Origin: Lepidostoma basale
Taxonomy: Eukaryota; Arthropoda; Insecta; Trichoptera; Lepidostomatidae
DNA: 64,000 nucleotides
Direction of reading: 5' to 3'
NCBI GenBank assembly: GCA_022606425.2
Contig: JAHDVF020000016.1
Coordinates: 5,424,501 to 5,488,500 of the forward strand
Positions 43,028-53,680 of the stretch are shown piece by piece. The translations under genes were made by a program, and so were the position numbers. Below the pieces are notes generated by a model, which was not told the origin of the DNA, did not search any database, and saw only the letters and a program-made list of their open reading frames with translations. Within the stretch, counting starts at the first letter, position 1; each line of letters begins with the position of its first letter.

Positions 43028-43320
43028 CAGGATAGATTGTTATATATGCCGGCCGCAAGAACCAATTTGCCTTTGGAAATGCCGGTGGGAAGAGCAATTA
43101 GTCTCCTAAACATGATCACCTCGGAAATCAATGTCTTTCACATAACTGAAATTACGTTCAGAGGACGTACTTTATAGAGTATCTTGTCTTACTAAAGTCG
43201 AATTATCTCTTATGCGTTCCTGGTATTACATATTATATTTTACCTGTTCTCAATAGATTCCTTAAACATAAATTTTGTTTGTAATATCTTTTTAGAAAGT
43301 AAACTGATTTGATTCGTCGA
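43028..43320 (+). mobile_element. LINE-C 3' fragment
   Basis: Begins at AARTNLPLEMPVGRAISLLN, has EINVFHITE and a premature stop (TAG in CTTTATAGAGTATC), then the 3' UTR ending AAAGTAAACTGATTTGATT. Confidence 0.85.
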
Positions 43321-43324
43321 TTAA

Positions 43325-44100
43325 AAAGACTCTCTTCACATCCTAACCCCACAGTAAAAGACCTCTCAAATTACGACCCAAACACCTCCAGCCGCCACAA
43401 GCGCCAAAAATCGATCCTCCTTCAGAGGAACATTCCAGGCCACACAGATCATGACCTCGCATAAACTAACAACCCACCAAATTACCTTCCAACAATGTTC
43501 CCATCAGACGTAAGAGGAATAGCCACATGAGATGAACCTCTGTAAGTCCAAGTTGATTGATTGAAAATCAAGTGAAATTAAACTAAATATACATAGTAAA
43601 GGAATTTTTTGAATAAAATAAAAAATATTTTAATTATTTAATGAACTTCTAAAAAAAAATTATAAATATGTTAAAAAAATCATTAAATTACAAAGATATA
43701 TTGATCTCGCAAAATATTGTCTTTAAAATTAATATAGTTGTAGAGGAAGATGTGGCAAAGACGCAAGTGATATTTTTGTATTGAAGAAATATAAAAATAA
43801 ACGTATATAAGATTGGAATTATAATTAGCATTATAAAAGATAACAAATTCGTACACAGGATTTTTTTGTAATATAAAGGTTTTTGTCGCGTGGGTTTAAA
43901 CAAACTGTCTTCGGATTGTCGTTTCTACATAATTGAAACCGGAGAAGATTGTTACGAAACACTCAACATATGAGAAATAAAATACACAATACATAAGAAA
44001 AAAACATCTTACCCATATGTCTTCCCTATTTCTTTGTCTATTCGCATCGTTAGAATATGCTCTTTTAAACTTTTTTTTTTTCATTATTTCTTTCCATGTA
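43325..44100. other. No feature recognised
   Basis: 43325-43560 is C- and A-rich without copies in the window. The remainder is AT-rich. Confidence 0.35.
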
Positions 44101-44112
44101 CAACATATAACA

Positions 44113-44777
44113 TGGAAATAAACAAAGGTAAAACTATGGTAATGACCGTGGGTAGAGATGAGCGCCAAATAAATGTGGAGATGGCTGGAACTGCGATCAA
44201 GAATGTAAAGACTTTTGTTTACCAGGGGAGCAGTATTACATGGGACGGTCGATCCAAGAAAGACGTCGATAGTCGTATCCACCAGGCTAAACTTGCCTTC
44301 AACAAAAAATCTAATATATTCGAGTCCAACAACATAGACCTGAACCTCCGAAAACAGCTTATAAAAACATTGGTGTGGAGTGTTTTACTGTGCGGCGAGA
44401 CTTGGTGCCTGGGTGAAAGAGAGCGCAAAAGGCTGGAGGCATTTGAGATGTGGACCTACCGACGATTTGCCCATGTTTCATGGAGGGACCACATTACAAA
44501 TGAAGAGGTTCTCAGCAGAGTTAAGGAGAGTAGGCACATGTTGAACACCATGGCGGAGAGGCGCGCGAGATGGATTGGTCATGTGTTGCGACACGAATGT
44601 TTCCTGCATGAGGGAATGGTCGAGGGATCGATTGGCAGAGGACGACCTCGCCAGGAGTACCTAGACCAGATTTGCCGAGATATGGGCTGCACCTCTTATG
44701 CGGAGTTGAAGAGAGTTGCCGAGGACCGAACGGAATGGAAGAGGAGATGCGTCGCCTTGATGCAGACCAATCATTAG
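44113..44777 (+). pseudogene. LINE-F reverse transcriptase C-terminus, frame open to the stop
   Basis: About 221 codons run without a stop to TAG at 44775. The frame begins with EINKGKTMVMTVGRDERQI and VYQGSSITWDG, the block just after the reverse transcriptase palm. It continues RIHQAKLAFNKKSNIF, LRKQLIKTLVWSVLLCGETW, RLEAFEMWTYRRFAHVSW, HITNEEVLSRV, RRARWIGHVLRH, GRGRPRQEYLDQI and EDRTEWKRRCV. This order is typical of invertebrate endonuclease-reverse transcriptase elements. The catalytic YxDD block is absent because the copy is 5'-truncated in or before the AT-rich stretch at 44070-44112. It is a single copy in this window with no disabling mutation in what remains, so it may be the youngest LINE here. 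The true start is not at any methionine in view. Confidence 0.85.
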
Positions 44778-44804
44778 ATTGAGACCGGAAAAGAAGATGT
44801 GTCC

Positions 44805-44965
44805 AAACCAAATGAACTTTTAATTATTTTGTACATAACGCTCTTTTTCGTACCGCATTCACTTCTTATATCTATATTTGACCCTCAATGATATATTTAT
44901 AAACTCAGTTATTCTACTGACATTCTTCTTTTACTAGTTCCATGCACATTTCCATACATACATTT
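44805..44965 (-). mobile_element. LINE-A internal fragment
   Basis: Inverted, degenerate region from the GHM codons (ATGTGTCCAAACC, inverted) to the SEAWN block (CTAGTTCCATGCAC). It carries no tail. Confidence 0.6.
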
Positions 44966-45029
44966 CGAGTATATTATGCCAATACGATAGCGGACACAAC
45001 ATTCGATAATTAGTATTTTATACGTTTAT

Positions 45030-45245
45030 ATATTGAAAAAGACCGAGGAAAATTAAGCATGATCAACTCAATCAAATATTAAATATCGGCCACGCGAGTA
45101 ATCGCCACGCAATCGACGTGCGTGTATGATACGATGTATGGATGTTGAGGAATCGTGAGAAGTATGTCAGGAAAGAATAATGTGGCGGTCCATTATTTTG
45201 GTCTACCCCTTCAGAGAGACACGCGATGGTAAGTTAGTCAGTTTT
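45030..45245 (+). mobile_element. LINE-A 3' fragment
   Basis: From GRPRK (AAGACCGAGGAAAATTAAGC) to a degenerate YPF end and GTAAGTTAGTC tail. Frameshifted. Confidence 0.75.
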
Positions 45246-45639
45246 AAGTAAACATATGAAGAGTAAAAATAAAACATAATTAAATGAAAGAGCAAATTGG
45301 GTTCAAAGGAGTGTAGCTTTTTTATTATCTACACGAACAGCATCAAGCAGTAAGTAACAAAGTGGTACTAATTGCTTTCACGGCAGCGCGGACCTCTCAT
45401 CGCCGCGGACGGGCAATATAATGTGCGCGACTATCACACCGTGCGCTGATTAACGGGCTGCATGGAGCGTCCGCACGTCAGCACTAACGAGGAATGTGGA
45501 CAGCAACATAAAAAACCTAAAGTAAAAATGTAATTTTGTGATGATTCACTGAAAAAATATGCGTAGGAGAAACGATAGCCTTTTTTATGAATCTGACTGA
45601 AACTAATAATTATCAAGCACAATATAAATTTAAAAAAAA

Positions 45640-46165
45640 AAACAATTAACTAACCATTACACCGTTTTCCCGAAGGAGTAGGTTAAAAGAAAGGACCGTC
45701 ACACTGTCCTCAACATTCATGCATCGTGTCATGCACACATTGCACGCTTAATAAAACACTGGCTTAACTAAAAAAAAGCAAGTTTTGCTCAATCTGACAT
45801 GAGTCGGTGTTTTAACAAAAACAGTCGAAAAACACGTACGAATGAAAAAAAAACGATATAGTGTAATAGAGGTCAATTGGCGGAATTTTGACTTAATTTT
45901 AACGCGAAACGATGGATAGCGTTAACACAAGCCTCTGTCTAATGTTAACTCAATTATGACCTAAACCATAATCGGTCAGTTTACTATTAAGCGTGCGACA
46001 CGTCGATTTCACCGACTCCTAGCCATTAATATTTGACTGATTTGATCATGCCCCGTTTTCCTCTGTCTTTCTATTTTTCTAGTTCCGTTAACGTTATTTA
46101 TATACACTATCTTGACCATTGTTTCTTCATTAATTCTTTCCATGTATTCAAACCATAGTGTAGTT
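45640..46165 (-). mobile_element. LINE-A 3' fragment, split
   Basis: 45640-45750 holds the inverted tail and coding end up to the ATGCACAC block. 46000-46165 continues with CGTCGATTTCACCGACTCC through the GTRN and GHMER regions. About 250 bp of AT-rich sequence lies between, with no recognised family (it contains TTAACAAAAACAGTCG). Confidence 0.65.
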
Positions 46166-46319
46166 ATTTAAGGTATTTGAGCAAATATATTCAAGAAAGT
46201 TGATTACAAAAGACAGATGTTCTTCGAAAAGCGATCGAAACTCTATAATAGACTAAATTATCGCTCTTTTTCTTTTATCTTATGTTTGTGTTGGATGTTT
46301 GTTATTCTTTCTTCTTTTG

Positions 46320-46430
46320 GTGTCGTGTCAGGTCCCCCAACATTGACGATCACCGCATCGAAAGCATCTCTGTCCTGCGCTACTTAGAACTCTCTACTTT
46401 GCTTATTCCTGTCCACTCTTTTATATTTCG
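46320..46430 (-). mobile_element. LINE-E 3' fragment
   Basis: Inverted: GTCGTGTCAGGTCCCCC, ACGATCACCGCATCGAAAGC and TTGCTTATTCCTGTCCACTC match the end at 17560 and 56545. Confidence 0.7.
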
Positions 46431-46431
46431 C

Positions 46432-47470
46432 AGTCAGCACAACTGCCTTCTGCCAACTTCCCGAAGTGACACTATTTTGGCTTTGATAATCAGTCGAAGG
46501 AGGGAGTATCTATCTCTCTTTAGCACATGGATATTTGTAGTGGACTCCTTTATCTTTTTACCGATTTTTCTAAGAATTGTTTCAATTATTTGTTTATACT
46601 GTTGGCATCACGTTAATGTCTCCCAAAAATGTACATTTTAAAAATAAATAAAAATATAGAATTGCAAAGAGAAAAAAAATGTTGTTCCTATTTGATAATA
46701 CGTTTGAAACCCTTTCGCCTTTCAAGACGAATATAATGTGATGTTATTATATAAGCCTATTATCATGCTAATTACCAACAAAAATACTTCTCACACTACA
46801 GTAATCAATGCTTTCAAAGCGGTCGCCACATTTTGATAACACGCTAATAATACGAAACGCGTAAAACCGTTATTTAATAATCAAAACACCATATATTGCA
46901 TTCCAATGAGTAATATAACTCGTTATTAATAACAAGGGCTCGGAGTTGGCTTTTCCCTGGGTTTCCCTTTCAAAAAGACGCCATTAAAAATCTTATTTCA
47001 GGGTTTGGCGAATATTTAAGAATATTTCAGGGTTGTCGGGGTGAGAGCAATTTAATGGCATATATTGTATATATTGTAAGTAGTCTCATTTTCGAACTTG
47101 TTACTGTTGTGGCAAGGAAAACTAGACATGGCAGATAAGATATGCACCCTGATATGAGGCAGTTCAGCCTATATGTTGAAAGCCAGAAACTGTTTGAAGG
47201 TGTTTTATACTGAAATGGTTTACGTCACTTGTTTATCCCACAGGGTGCAAAAAATCATCTTCTGCATCAGTGCATATTATAGAAAATAGACGTTTTAATT
47301 TTTATTTTATATTTAATATGGAATGCAACAACATTGTTCGAGAAATAACAAAAACGAATGAAAAAAAATGTGAATAACAAACCGAAACATGTCATTCGCA
47401 TCGAATATAATAAAACAGACGATTTCATTTGTATTTATTATATAATATGGAGTTTTACATAATTTGTTTT
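46432..47470. other. No certain feature
   Basis: Mostly AT-rich. 47375-47420 holds an isolated GAAACATGTCATTCGC plus AATATAATAAAACAGACG, a remnant of the family-B right arm without a recognisable stem II. Confidence 0.4.
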
Positions 47471-47473
47471 TGA

Positions 47474-47690
47474 ATGTATACAAATACTTGTAGACAAATA
47501 CTGGATTTTACCCATTGCGGATTAATCATTTTTAAGGATTAATTGTAACTCAATAGAGACGAAAAAACTGTTTTTTAGAAACAGAATATGGTGGTCGAGG
47601 CGTTTACAGGACTTATGACCTGTCATTGGTTGGGTTAAGCGATCGCTTTATGTTAAAAACATTCCCCATTCCACCCTTCTTACATAATTT
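47474..47690 (+). repeat. Dispersed repeat R4, rearranged copy
   Basis: The head block AATGTATACAAATACTTG and TTTACCCATTGCGG is followed directly by GGATTAATTGTAACTCAATA and the GACTTATGACCTGTCATTGG body. In 51466 the same head is followed by the body in reverse orientation. Confidence 0.75.
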
Positions 47691-47691
47691 C

Positions 47692-48460
47692 TCAAAAAAC
47701 AACAAATGAAAATATATTTCATTGCGGATTTGCATACAAAAGTTATTTTTCGAGGAGTAAAAATTTTTAGCACTTGACACAGTGTACTTAGCTTAATAGC
47801 TACAGGCTTTGTATGAAAAATATTTTGAAGACGTATTATTATATAAATTTTGAAATTCGAACGAAAATTTCAACCACGTAATACTCATAATGTGTTATAG
47901 CGTATTCAAAATAAATAAATTGCAGGGTTTCGCACGGTGCACATGCGCCGCGGTCCAGGATGCCCATAAAATATATTCAGTACCCACGGCACCATAAAAT
48001 CTATAATCTTCTCCAAAGTACGCAAGTGCACTTATAAATAAAAATTTACGATCGATTTTTCAAGGAGCAAAACGATATCGAGCGCTATAATACAACGTAA
48101 TAAAACATATGAAAGTAATGCGGGGCACGCGAAAAGGACCCTTGGACACATTGATTGCGGCGATAATATACGATCCTTTTGACTGCATTACAGACAATGC
48201 CGGGCGGATAGCCGAAGGGTTGCGGCTGACGTATGGACCCTCAGCGCGGCTCATCCGGGGGGCATGGCGGCAAACTGCACCCATGGAGATAAAGTGCGAC
48301 TCACCGATTGGTTACTCCCAAATATAAATGTCGCTAATCGGTAAGAGTCTCATGTTCTACCGACTGAGACTCCTAAACCTCGTCCTTTGTCCTACATGCC
48401 AAAAACTGTACTCCACATTTTTTTTCCTATCCCGCATTTGTCTTCTCTGCCTCTCCTAGT
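47692..48460. other. Non-repetitive, with a GC-rich island at 48100-48330
   Basis: The island contains GACAATGCCGGGCGGATAGC and CTCATCCGGGGGGCATGG. Two opposite frames of 72-74 codons cover it and neither shows a motif. Its sharp edges against AT-rich flanks make it a candidate conserved non-coding element or a decayed gene piece. Confidence 0.35.
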
Positions 48461-48764
48461 ATTCCCGCTGTATATTCCTGTGGTGTATCATTATTTTTAT
48501 CTTTTATATAATGTTCCTAAATAGTTCATGTATTAAATATTATGTTTATTTATTCAATAAAGTACAGCGGAGCATAGAAGTAGGATGGAGTAGATTAAAT
48601 GTGGTCTGGCACCCCCTTGTTGTTGCCGTCTTTAAATGTAAGTCCCGGATGGACCGGGGACAGGCCCATGGAGTGTACGAGCGAGGCTGATAAAAGGGCG
48701 ACGCTACGCCCTATAACAGCCTCGGGTACGTGGCGGGAACTTCTATGTTCCTTTCCAATCGGTA
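48461..48764 (+). repeat. Dispersed repeat D, copy 1, with structured hairpin
   Basis: Nearly identical to 52883-53180. Blocks: CCGCTGTA and TACAGCGG as an inverted pair 90 bp apart, GGTCTGGCACCCCCTTGTTG, GTCCCGGATGGACCGGGGAC and a hairpin at 48682-48724. It runs straight into LINE-B sequence and shares an open frame with it by chance or by history. Confidence 0.75.
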
Positions 48765-48765
48765 A

Positions 48766-49096
48766 GGAAAGAGCCATGCTTGGAATAACCTTGAGGGACA
48801 GATTTAGAAACGAATTTATTCGACAACAAACTAGGGTGACTGAGGTGGCTCTACGGTGGGCTGGCCATATCTGTCGGAGAACCGACAGCCGATGGGGAAG
48901 ACGGGTTCTGGAGTGGAGACCGCGTACAGAATTCCGTAGAGTTGGACGTCCCCCTGCCGCTCGACCGATGATCTGAAGAGGATTGCTGGACATGGATGGA
49001 TGGAAGCGGCAATGGATAGGGGGCGGTGGCGTGCTTTCGGAGAGGCCTAGATTCAGCAGTGGACGACAGACGGCTGATGATGATGATGATGATGAT
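48766..49096 (+). mobile_element. LINE-B reverse transcriptase end with (GAT)n tail
   Basis: In frame with 48599-48976: KERAMLGITLRDRFRNEFIR, QQTRVTEVALRWAGHICRR, RRVLEWRPR, then VGRPPAARP and a stop. The next frame gives DLKRIAGHGWMEAAMDRGRW. It ends CAGTGGACGACAGACGGC and (GAT)n at 49076-49096. Confidence 0.85.
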
Positions 49097-49210
49097 CGGT
49101 AAGAACCCTAGTTCCACGACCAGTGCTTTCTCTATTTTTCTCGATTATTATATTCCTTCATTTCAAATTTTCTCTTCCATTTCTAACTCTATCCCACCCT
49201 CACCAATATT

Positions 49211-49465
49211 CGACCTTCGTGGCCGAGTGGTAAGTGCATTGACTGCCACCCCGAAGGTTCTGGGTTCGATTCCCGGCAAGGGCAGTGTGATTGACACACT
49301 GTCTTTGGTCTGGTGTAGAATTCACGTGACAATAAAATGGCGATAGATTAGCACCTACCTATCACATGTCACGAAAATCACTGTGATAGCTATAATACCC
49401 TTAACATGGATTTGGCTCATGCTGTCATGATGTAAAGAGCGATTTAAAATAATAATAATAATATT
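49211..49465 (+). mobile_element. tRNA-derived SINE, copy 6, with type B tail
   Basis: Head CGACCTTCGTGGCCGAGTGG, box B GGTTCGATTCC at 49263-49273, and the shared body to about 49390. The tail is different: ATTTGGCTCATGCTGTCATG, ATGTAAAGAG and an AATAATAAT run, as at 16823. Confidence 0.9.
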
Positions 49466-49589
49466 TGAAATAATTGTATACTTGGCCACAATATTTCATT
49501 TTTATTTTAATAAAGATGTTTTGTGAGATTGAGACCCAGAAGTAAAAAAAAATTACATTTTTCTCGGAATGTTGGATTCCCCAGTTAAC

Positions 49590-49700
49590 GTAAGTCCCAT
49601 ATGGATCGGGGGCAGGCCTAAGTTTTGCATGAGCGAAGCTGACGAAAGGGCGCCGCTGCCTCCTACAACAGCTTTGGGTAAGCGGTGGGTAACCTTCTAT
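49590..49700 (+). repeat. Dispersed repeat D, degenerate copy
   Basis: AAGTCCCATATGGATCGGGG to AAGCGGTGGGTAACCTTC. Holds the third version of the hairpin (49634-49676), with CGAAGCTG paired to CAGCTTTG. Confidence 0.7.
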
Positions 49701-49704
49701 CTAT

Positions 49705-50290
49705 GATCAGTTGTAAATATCACGTGGAACAGTCATTGTTACATTAATACAGTTTAGCAAATTTAAACATTATTTCGCTGTCATCGTAGGGAGAACAGAA
49801 TTGTTCAGCGAATGTCTTCTATAGGATTATATCCTATATATAATGAACGAATATATTATATAATAAACTTCCGCCTAGAAACATACATTACCAAGAAAAA
49901 CTGTATTGTGATTTATTCTCATTAAAAAGCTCTTCAACAACTTCATGTTGCTGATTATATCGGTTTAAGGACATGGAAATTCGCGTTATAAATTGCTTAA
50001 GTTTATTGAAAATTAATTAAAAGTAATAAATTAATAATTAATGATTATTTACCAATATTCTACCGAAAACAGTTTCCTGTAGACGAAAATCCAGAGTATC
50101 TTAATTAGTAAGTAACATAAATGAACCAGACTCCTTTCCGGAGATAATGAGATTTAAGTTTTTATTATACCTACAACGAATTTCTTCGGCGCTAATTAAA
50201 AAAAATACACTTTTCGATTCATCAGAGCAATCGCTAGATGATGACTTCCTAGTTACTGCGAGCCATTTCTAAAATACCCCTGATATATTA
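49705..50290. other. AT-rich sequence, no feature recognised
   Basis: No frame or repeat copy recognised. Confidence 0.4.
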
Positions 50291-50293
50291 TAT

Positions 50294-50825
50294 AGGGTGT
50301 TTTTTTTTTCAAATCAATCAAATCAAATCAAATCCGTTTATTTTCTCAAAAGATATTACAAACAACAATAATATTATAGTTTAAGGCATCTATTGAGAAC
50401 AGGTAAAACATAAAAAATATATAATACCAGGAACGCATGAGAGATGGTTCGACATTAGGAATACAAGATACTCTCCAAAGTCAAGAGTATTTGTCTTCTA
50501 AACGTACTTTCACTATAAATAAGGGTGTTTTTTTAGAGGTATACAAATTTAAAAAAAAAACACATTAAAATAATGTTAATGTCTATGATATTGTTTAAAT
50601 AAATATTTTTATGCCATTATTGTTTAAGTACGATTTCGGGCAAATGAGCGCCACGGTTAGCTCGAATGAAGCGCAATCGTTTAATCCAATTTTCAATACC
50701 TTTATTGAGCAACTGAGTGAAATGGCAAAACGTACTGACTACAAATCAACTGTCAACTGTCAAATTGACACTCTGTATTAACAATGTTGCCAATTTAAAA
50801 ACCAAACCTCTAAAAAAAAACACCC
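50294..50825. mobile_element. AGGGTG inverted-repeat element, split by LINE-C
   Basis: Left end AGGGTGTTTTTTTAGAGGT (50522) and right end ACCTCTAAAAAAAAACACCCT read inverted at 50806-50825 are ~20-bp terminal repeats. The inside (50560-50800) is non-coding on inspection. The LINE-C piece at 50307-50521 duplicates the first ~13 bp of the element. Confidence 0.75.
50307..50521 (-). mobile_element. LINE-C 3' fragment inserted in an inverted-repeat element
   Basis: Inverted copy whose 3' tail is repeated AAATC (left edge, AATCAATCAAATCAAATCAA). 5'-truncated in the coding end after FTIMK-type codons (ACGTACTTTCACTATAAAT). AGGGTGTTTTTTT stands on both sides. Confidence 0.85.
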
Positions 50826-51189
50826 TTTATTTTCCAATCTGAATTATTTCCTGTTGGTTTGCGATGTTTGTGTTATTCCATTATACTGAGATAATAAATC
50901 TCTATAGGTATATGTAAAGCATGCGCGAGAGCTTATATAAAAGATGAAATGATAGTTCAGCATTAATTAGTTAACAGTTGCTAAAAGACACAACATCCGG
51001 ATGCTAAGGCGGTAACCAAGTAGTCGATTCTAGATCATAAGTGAACGATCTGTTAATAGTCATATTTATTTTTAATATTGACAAATGTATCGTATTAGCA
51101 AAAGCAGATAAGTTTTGGAAAAAAAAATATTTAAAAATATATGTCACAAAGACATTAAACACATTTGTTCACTATGTTTTCAACAATGA

Positions 51190-51320
51190 TGGAAATAAGG
51201 GATTGGACAGGAATTAGGGGACTTGAGAACCTGTTCCAAGTAGCGCAGGACAGAGATGCTGTAGCTGCAGTGAACGCCAACGTTGAGGGGACTTGACACG
51301 GCACCAGAAAGAAGAAGAAT
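51190..51320 (+). mobile_element. LINE-E 3' fragment
   Basis: GATTGGACAGGAATTAGGGG, CAAGTAGCGCAGGACAGAG, CGCCAACGTTGAGGGGACTT and an AAGAAGAAG end. Confidence 0.7.
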
Positions 51321-51465
51321 GATGGAAAACTTAATATCAAATCAGACGCAATGAAATTCGCTAAGTTTTTAATGCATTATCAATCATGTAACATAATTCG
51401 AAAATGCTCCCTATTTTATTAACATTAACTTGGTGGTCACACATTATAACAATATATTGTTTACA

Positions 51466-51740
51466 ACATTTTGAATGTATACAAATTCTTGTAGACAAAT
51501 ACTGGATTTTACCCATTGCGGATAAATGCAGCATTCTAGCATATATACAACTTCCAAAAACTTGTCAGACGTGGTGGTCGTAAGAAGGGCGGAATGGGGA
51601 ATGTTGTTAAACATTAAGCGATCGCTCAACCCAAAAAATGACATGTCATAAGTCCTGTAAGCGCCTCAGCCACCATATTCTGTTCCCAGAAAACAATTTA
51701 CATCTTCGTCTCTATTGAGATACAATTAATCCTTATAAAA
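51466..51740 (-). repeat. Dispersed repeat R4, most complete copy
   Basis: Head AATGTATACAAATTCTTG at the left edge (plus strand), then AGCATTCTAGCATATATACA, GGCGGAATGGGGAATG, GACATGTCATAAGTCCTG and CATCTTCGTCTCTATTGAG. About 275 bp. No frame. Confidence 0.75.
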
Positions 51741-51741
51741 A

Positions 51742-52350
51742 ATATATTGTTTAATTTATATTTAAACTACAAATCACGTTTACTGATGATCGCTTTTGAC
51801 TCAATCCACATCTTTGTCAGATATAGGTATTGAATCTGATCGTCAGAAAAAGTGGCCAGAGGTTGAAACAAACAAAACAAAATACAAATCAAAGAATAGT
51901 TGCAATTCAATAAAAACATAATACATTCTTTGTTGTGCGTTATACCGATAAGCAAAAATTAAAGTGCGTAACAGGATGCAATAGAATACAAAATATGCAT
52001 TACGTATAACTAACTACATACACGTTTTGGACGAAGGTGTCAGCGGCACGGCAACGTCAAAGGGGGGTACCTATCTTTATCCAATAAAGTTAAGGAGAAT
52101 GCTCTCCCGGTTTATCCACCGTTTAGCCGCAGCATCCGGGCTCGTCGAGCATTGACCCCGTAAAGATTATGGACCTTGCATTACACTCCGAATCCACATA
52201 AAGTTATATAAATTACAGCATTCTCCTGTCGGGGGACACGACGCCATCATGCGATATATCGTTCGCGGTGTCCTCTGTCTTAACAGAAGACGAAGCATTT
52301 TTTTGGTTGTCTCAATTTGAAAAGAGAACAATTTCGCATTCAACACACAC
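51742..52350. other. No feature recognised
   Basis: 52030-52300 is less AT-rich. Frames of 79 codons on both strands lack motifs, and the right part runs into LINE-A antisense. Confidence 0.35.
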
Positions 52351-52354
52351 ACAG

Positions 52355-52825
52355 AAACCATCACGTCGTTTCCCCGCAGGGGTAGGCAGAGAGAATGGAC
52401 CGCCACACTACTCTATCCTGGCACACCTCTCTAGCTTCCTCCACATTCATATAACGAGTCATACAAGCACGTCGATTCCTCCGACTTCTAACAAGACCAA
52501 CCTTTAAAATTTGATTAATTTGGTCGTGCCATGTTTTCCTCGGTCTGCCTCAACTCCGTACTCCATTTAAATCATTAACGTATACTTTCTTAACCATTCT
52601 TTCTCCATCCATGCGTTCCATATGTCCGAACCATCGCAGCGATCCTTTCATAATTTTGTTCATAATACATTCTTCCGCTCTACATTCCTTTCTTATATCA
52701 GCATTTGAGATTCTGTTGTATATCGTTTCAACACACATACGTCTTAGGGACCTCATCTCTACCGCATTTATTCTGCTTTCATCCTTCTTCTGCTAGTTCC
52801 ATGCTTCGCTTCCATAGATTAGGGA
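52355..52825 (-). mobile_element. LINE-A 3' fragment
   Basis: The minus-strand frame 52756-52550 reads MRSLRRMCVETIYNRISNAD, CRAEECIMNKIMKGSLRWFG and MERMDGERMVKKVYVNDLNG. A TAG interrupts the QKKDE block. The tail is ACACACACAG in place of TTAG repeats, and the left end is CCATCACGTCGTTTCCCC. Confidence 0.85.
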
Positions 52826-52882
52826 TTGACATTCAACATTTAAAAAATAACAGATTTGCACAATTCTTTAAACTTTCCTGTT

Positions 52883-53180
52883 CTTCCCGCTGTATATTCC
52901 TGTGGTGTATCATTCTTTTTATATTTTTTTTATATAATATTTCTAAAATATTCATGTATTATATATTATGCTTATTTATTCAATAAAGTACAGCGGAGCA
53001 TAGAAGTAAGATGGGGTAGATCAAATGTGGTCTGGCACCCCCTTGTTGTTGCCGTCTTTAAATGTAAGTCCCGGATGGACCGGGGACAGGCCCAGGAACT
53101 GTACGAGCGAGGCTGACAAAAGGGCACCGCTACGCCCTATAACAGTCTCGGGTATGTGGCGGGAACTTCTATGTTCCTTT
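52883..53180 (+). repeat. Dispersed repeat D, copy 2
   Basis: About 300 bp nearly identical to 48461-48764, including the inverted pair CCGCTGTA/TACAGCGG (52887 and 52989) and the hairpin at 53108-53150. It ends at TATGTTCCTTT, where the first copy goes on into LINE-B. Confidence 0.8.
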
Positions 53181-53181
53181 A

Positions 53182-53680
53182 TAAAAAATAAAAATAAAAT
53201 TACTAAACAATTCTTCTAATTGTTATTTTCCTATTGGATATTGAGCGCCATAACGGCTACTTCTACTGAGAATGCGCCAGCTCTGAACAAGGATGTTGTA
53301 CTGCATCTGAACCGTTCTAGTTTTTAGCCAGGATTTTCATATTCTCCTGACACTTCGTCTTCGTTCATTCTTGCTTGACAATTGCTTCATATTTCTCGTT
53401 TCTCATAATGTGTCCGAAGTATTCACATTTCCTGCGCTTTAGTCATGATAATTTATTTCACTTTATTGCGTTCGTTATTACTTTGGCGTTCGTGTCTCTT
53501 TCTTCCCATGATATTTTGAATATTCTACGTTACATCCACATTTAAAAGGTAACCACCCAATCAGTTAAAGCCAATTTTAAAATAAATATAAACAAACATA
53601 CAAAAAAACGATTATCCAAAAACAAAAAATGCTACAAACTTACAAAAACCTATTTTACAAGGGTATCTTTTGACCAAGAT
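53182..53680. other. Degenerate sequence, possible LINE remnant
   Basis: 53230-53530 contains pieces that read, inverted, like a decayed reverse transcriptase end (ATGTGTCCGAAGTATTCAC resembles the inverted GHMER block). Too diverged to assign. Confidence 0.3.
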
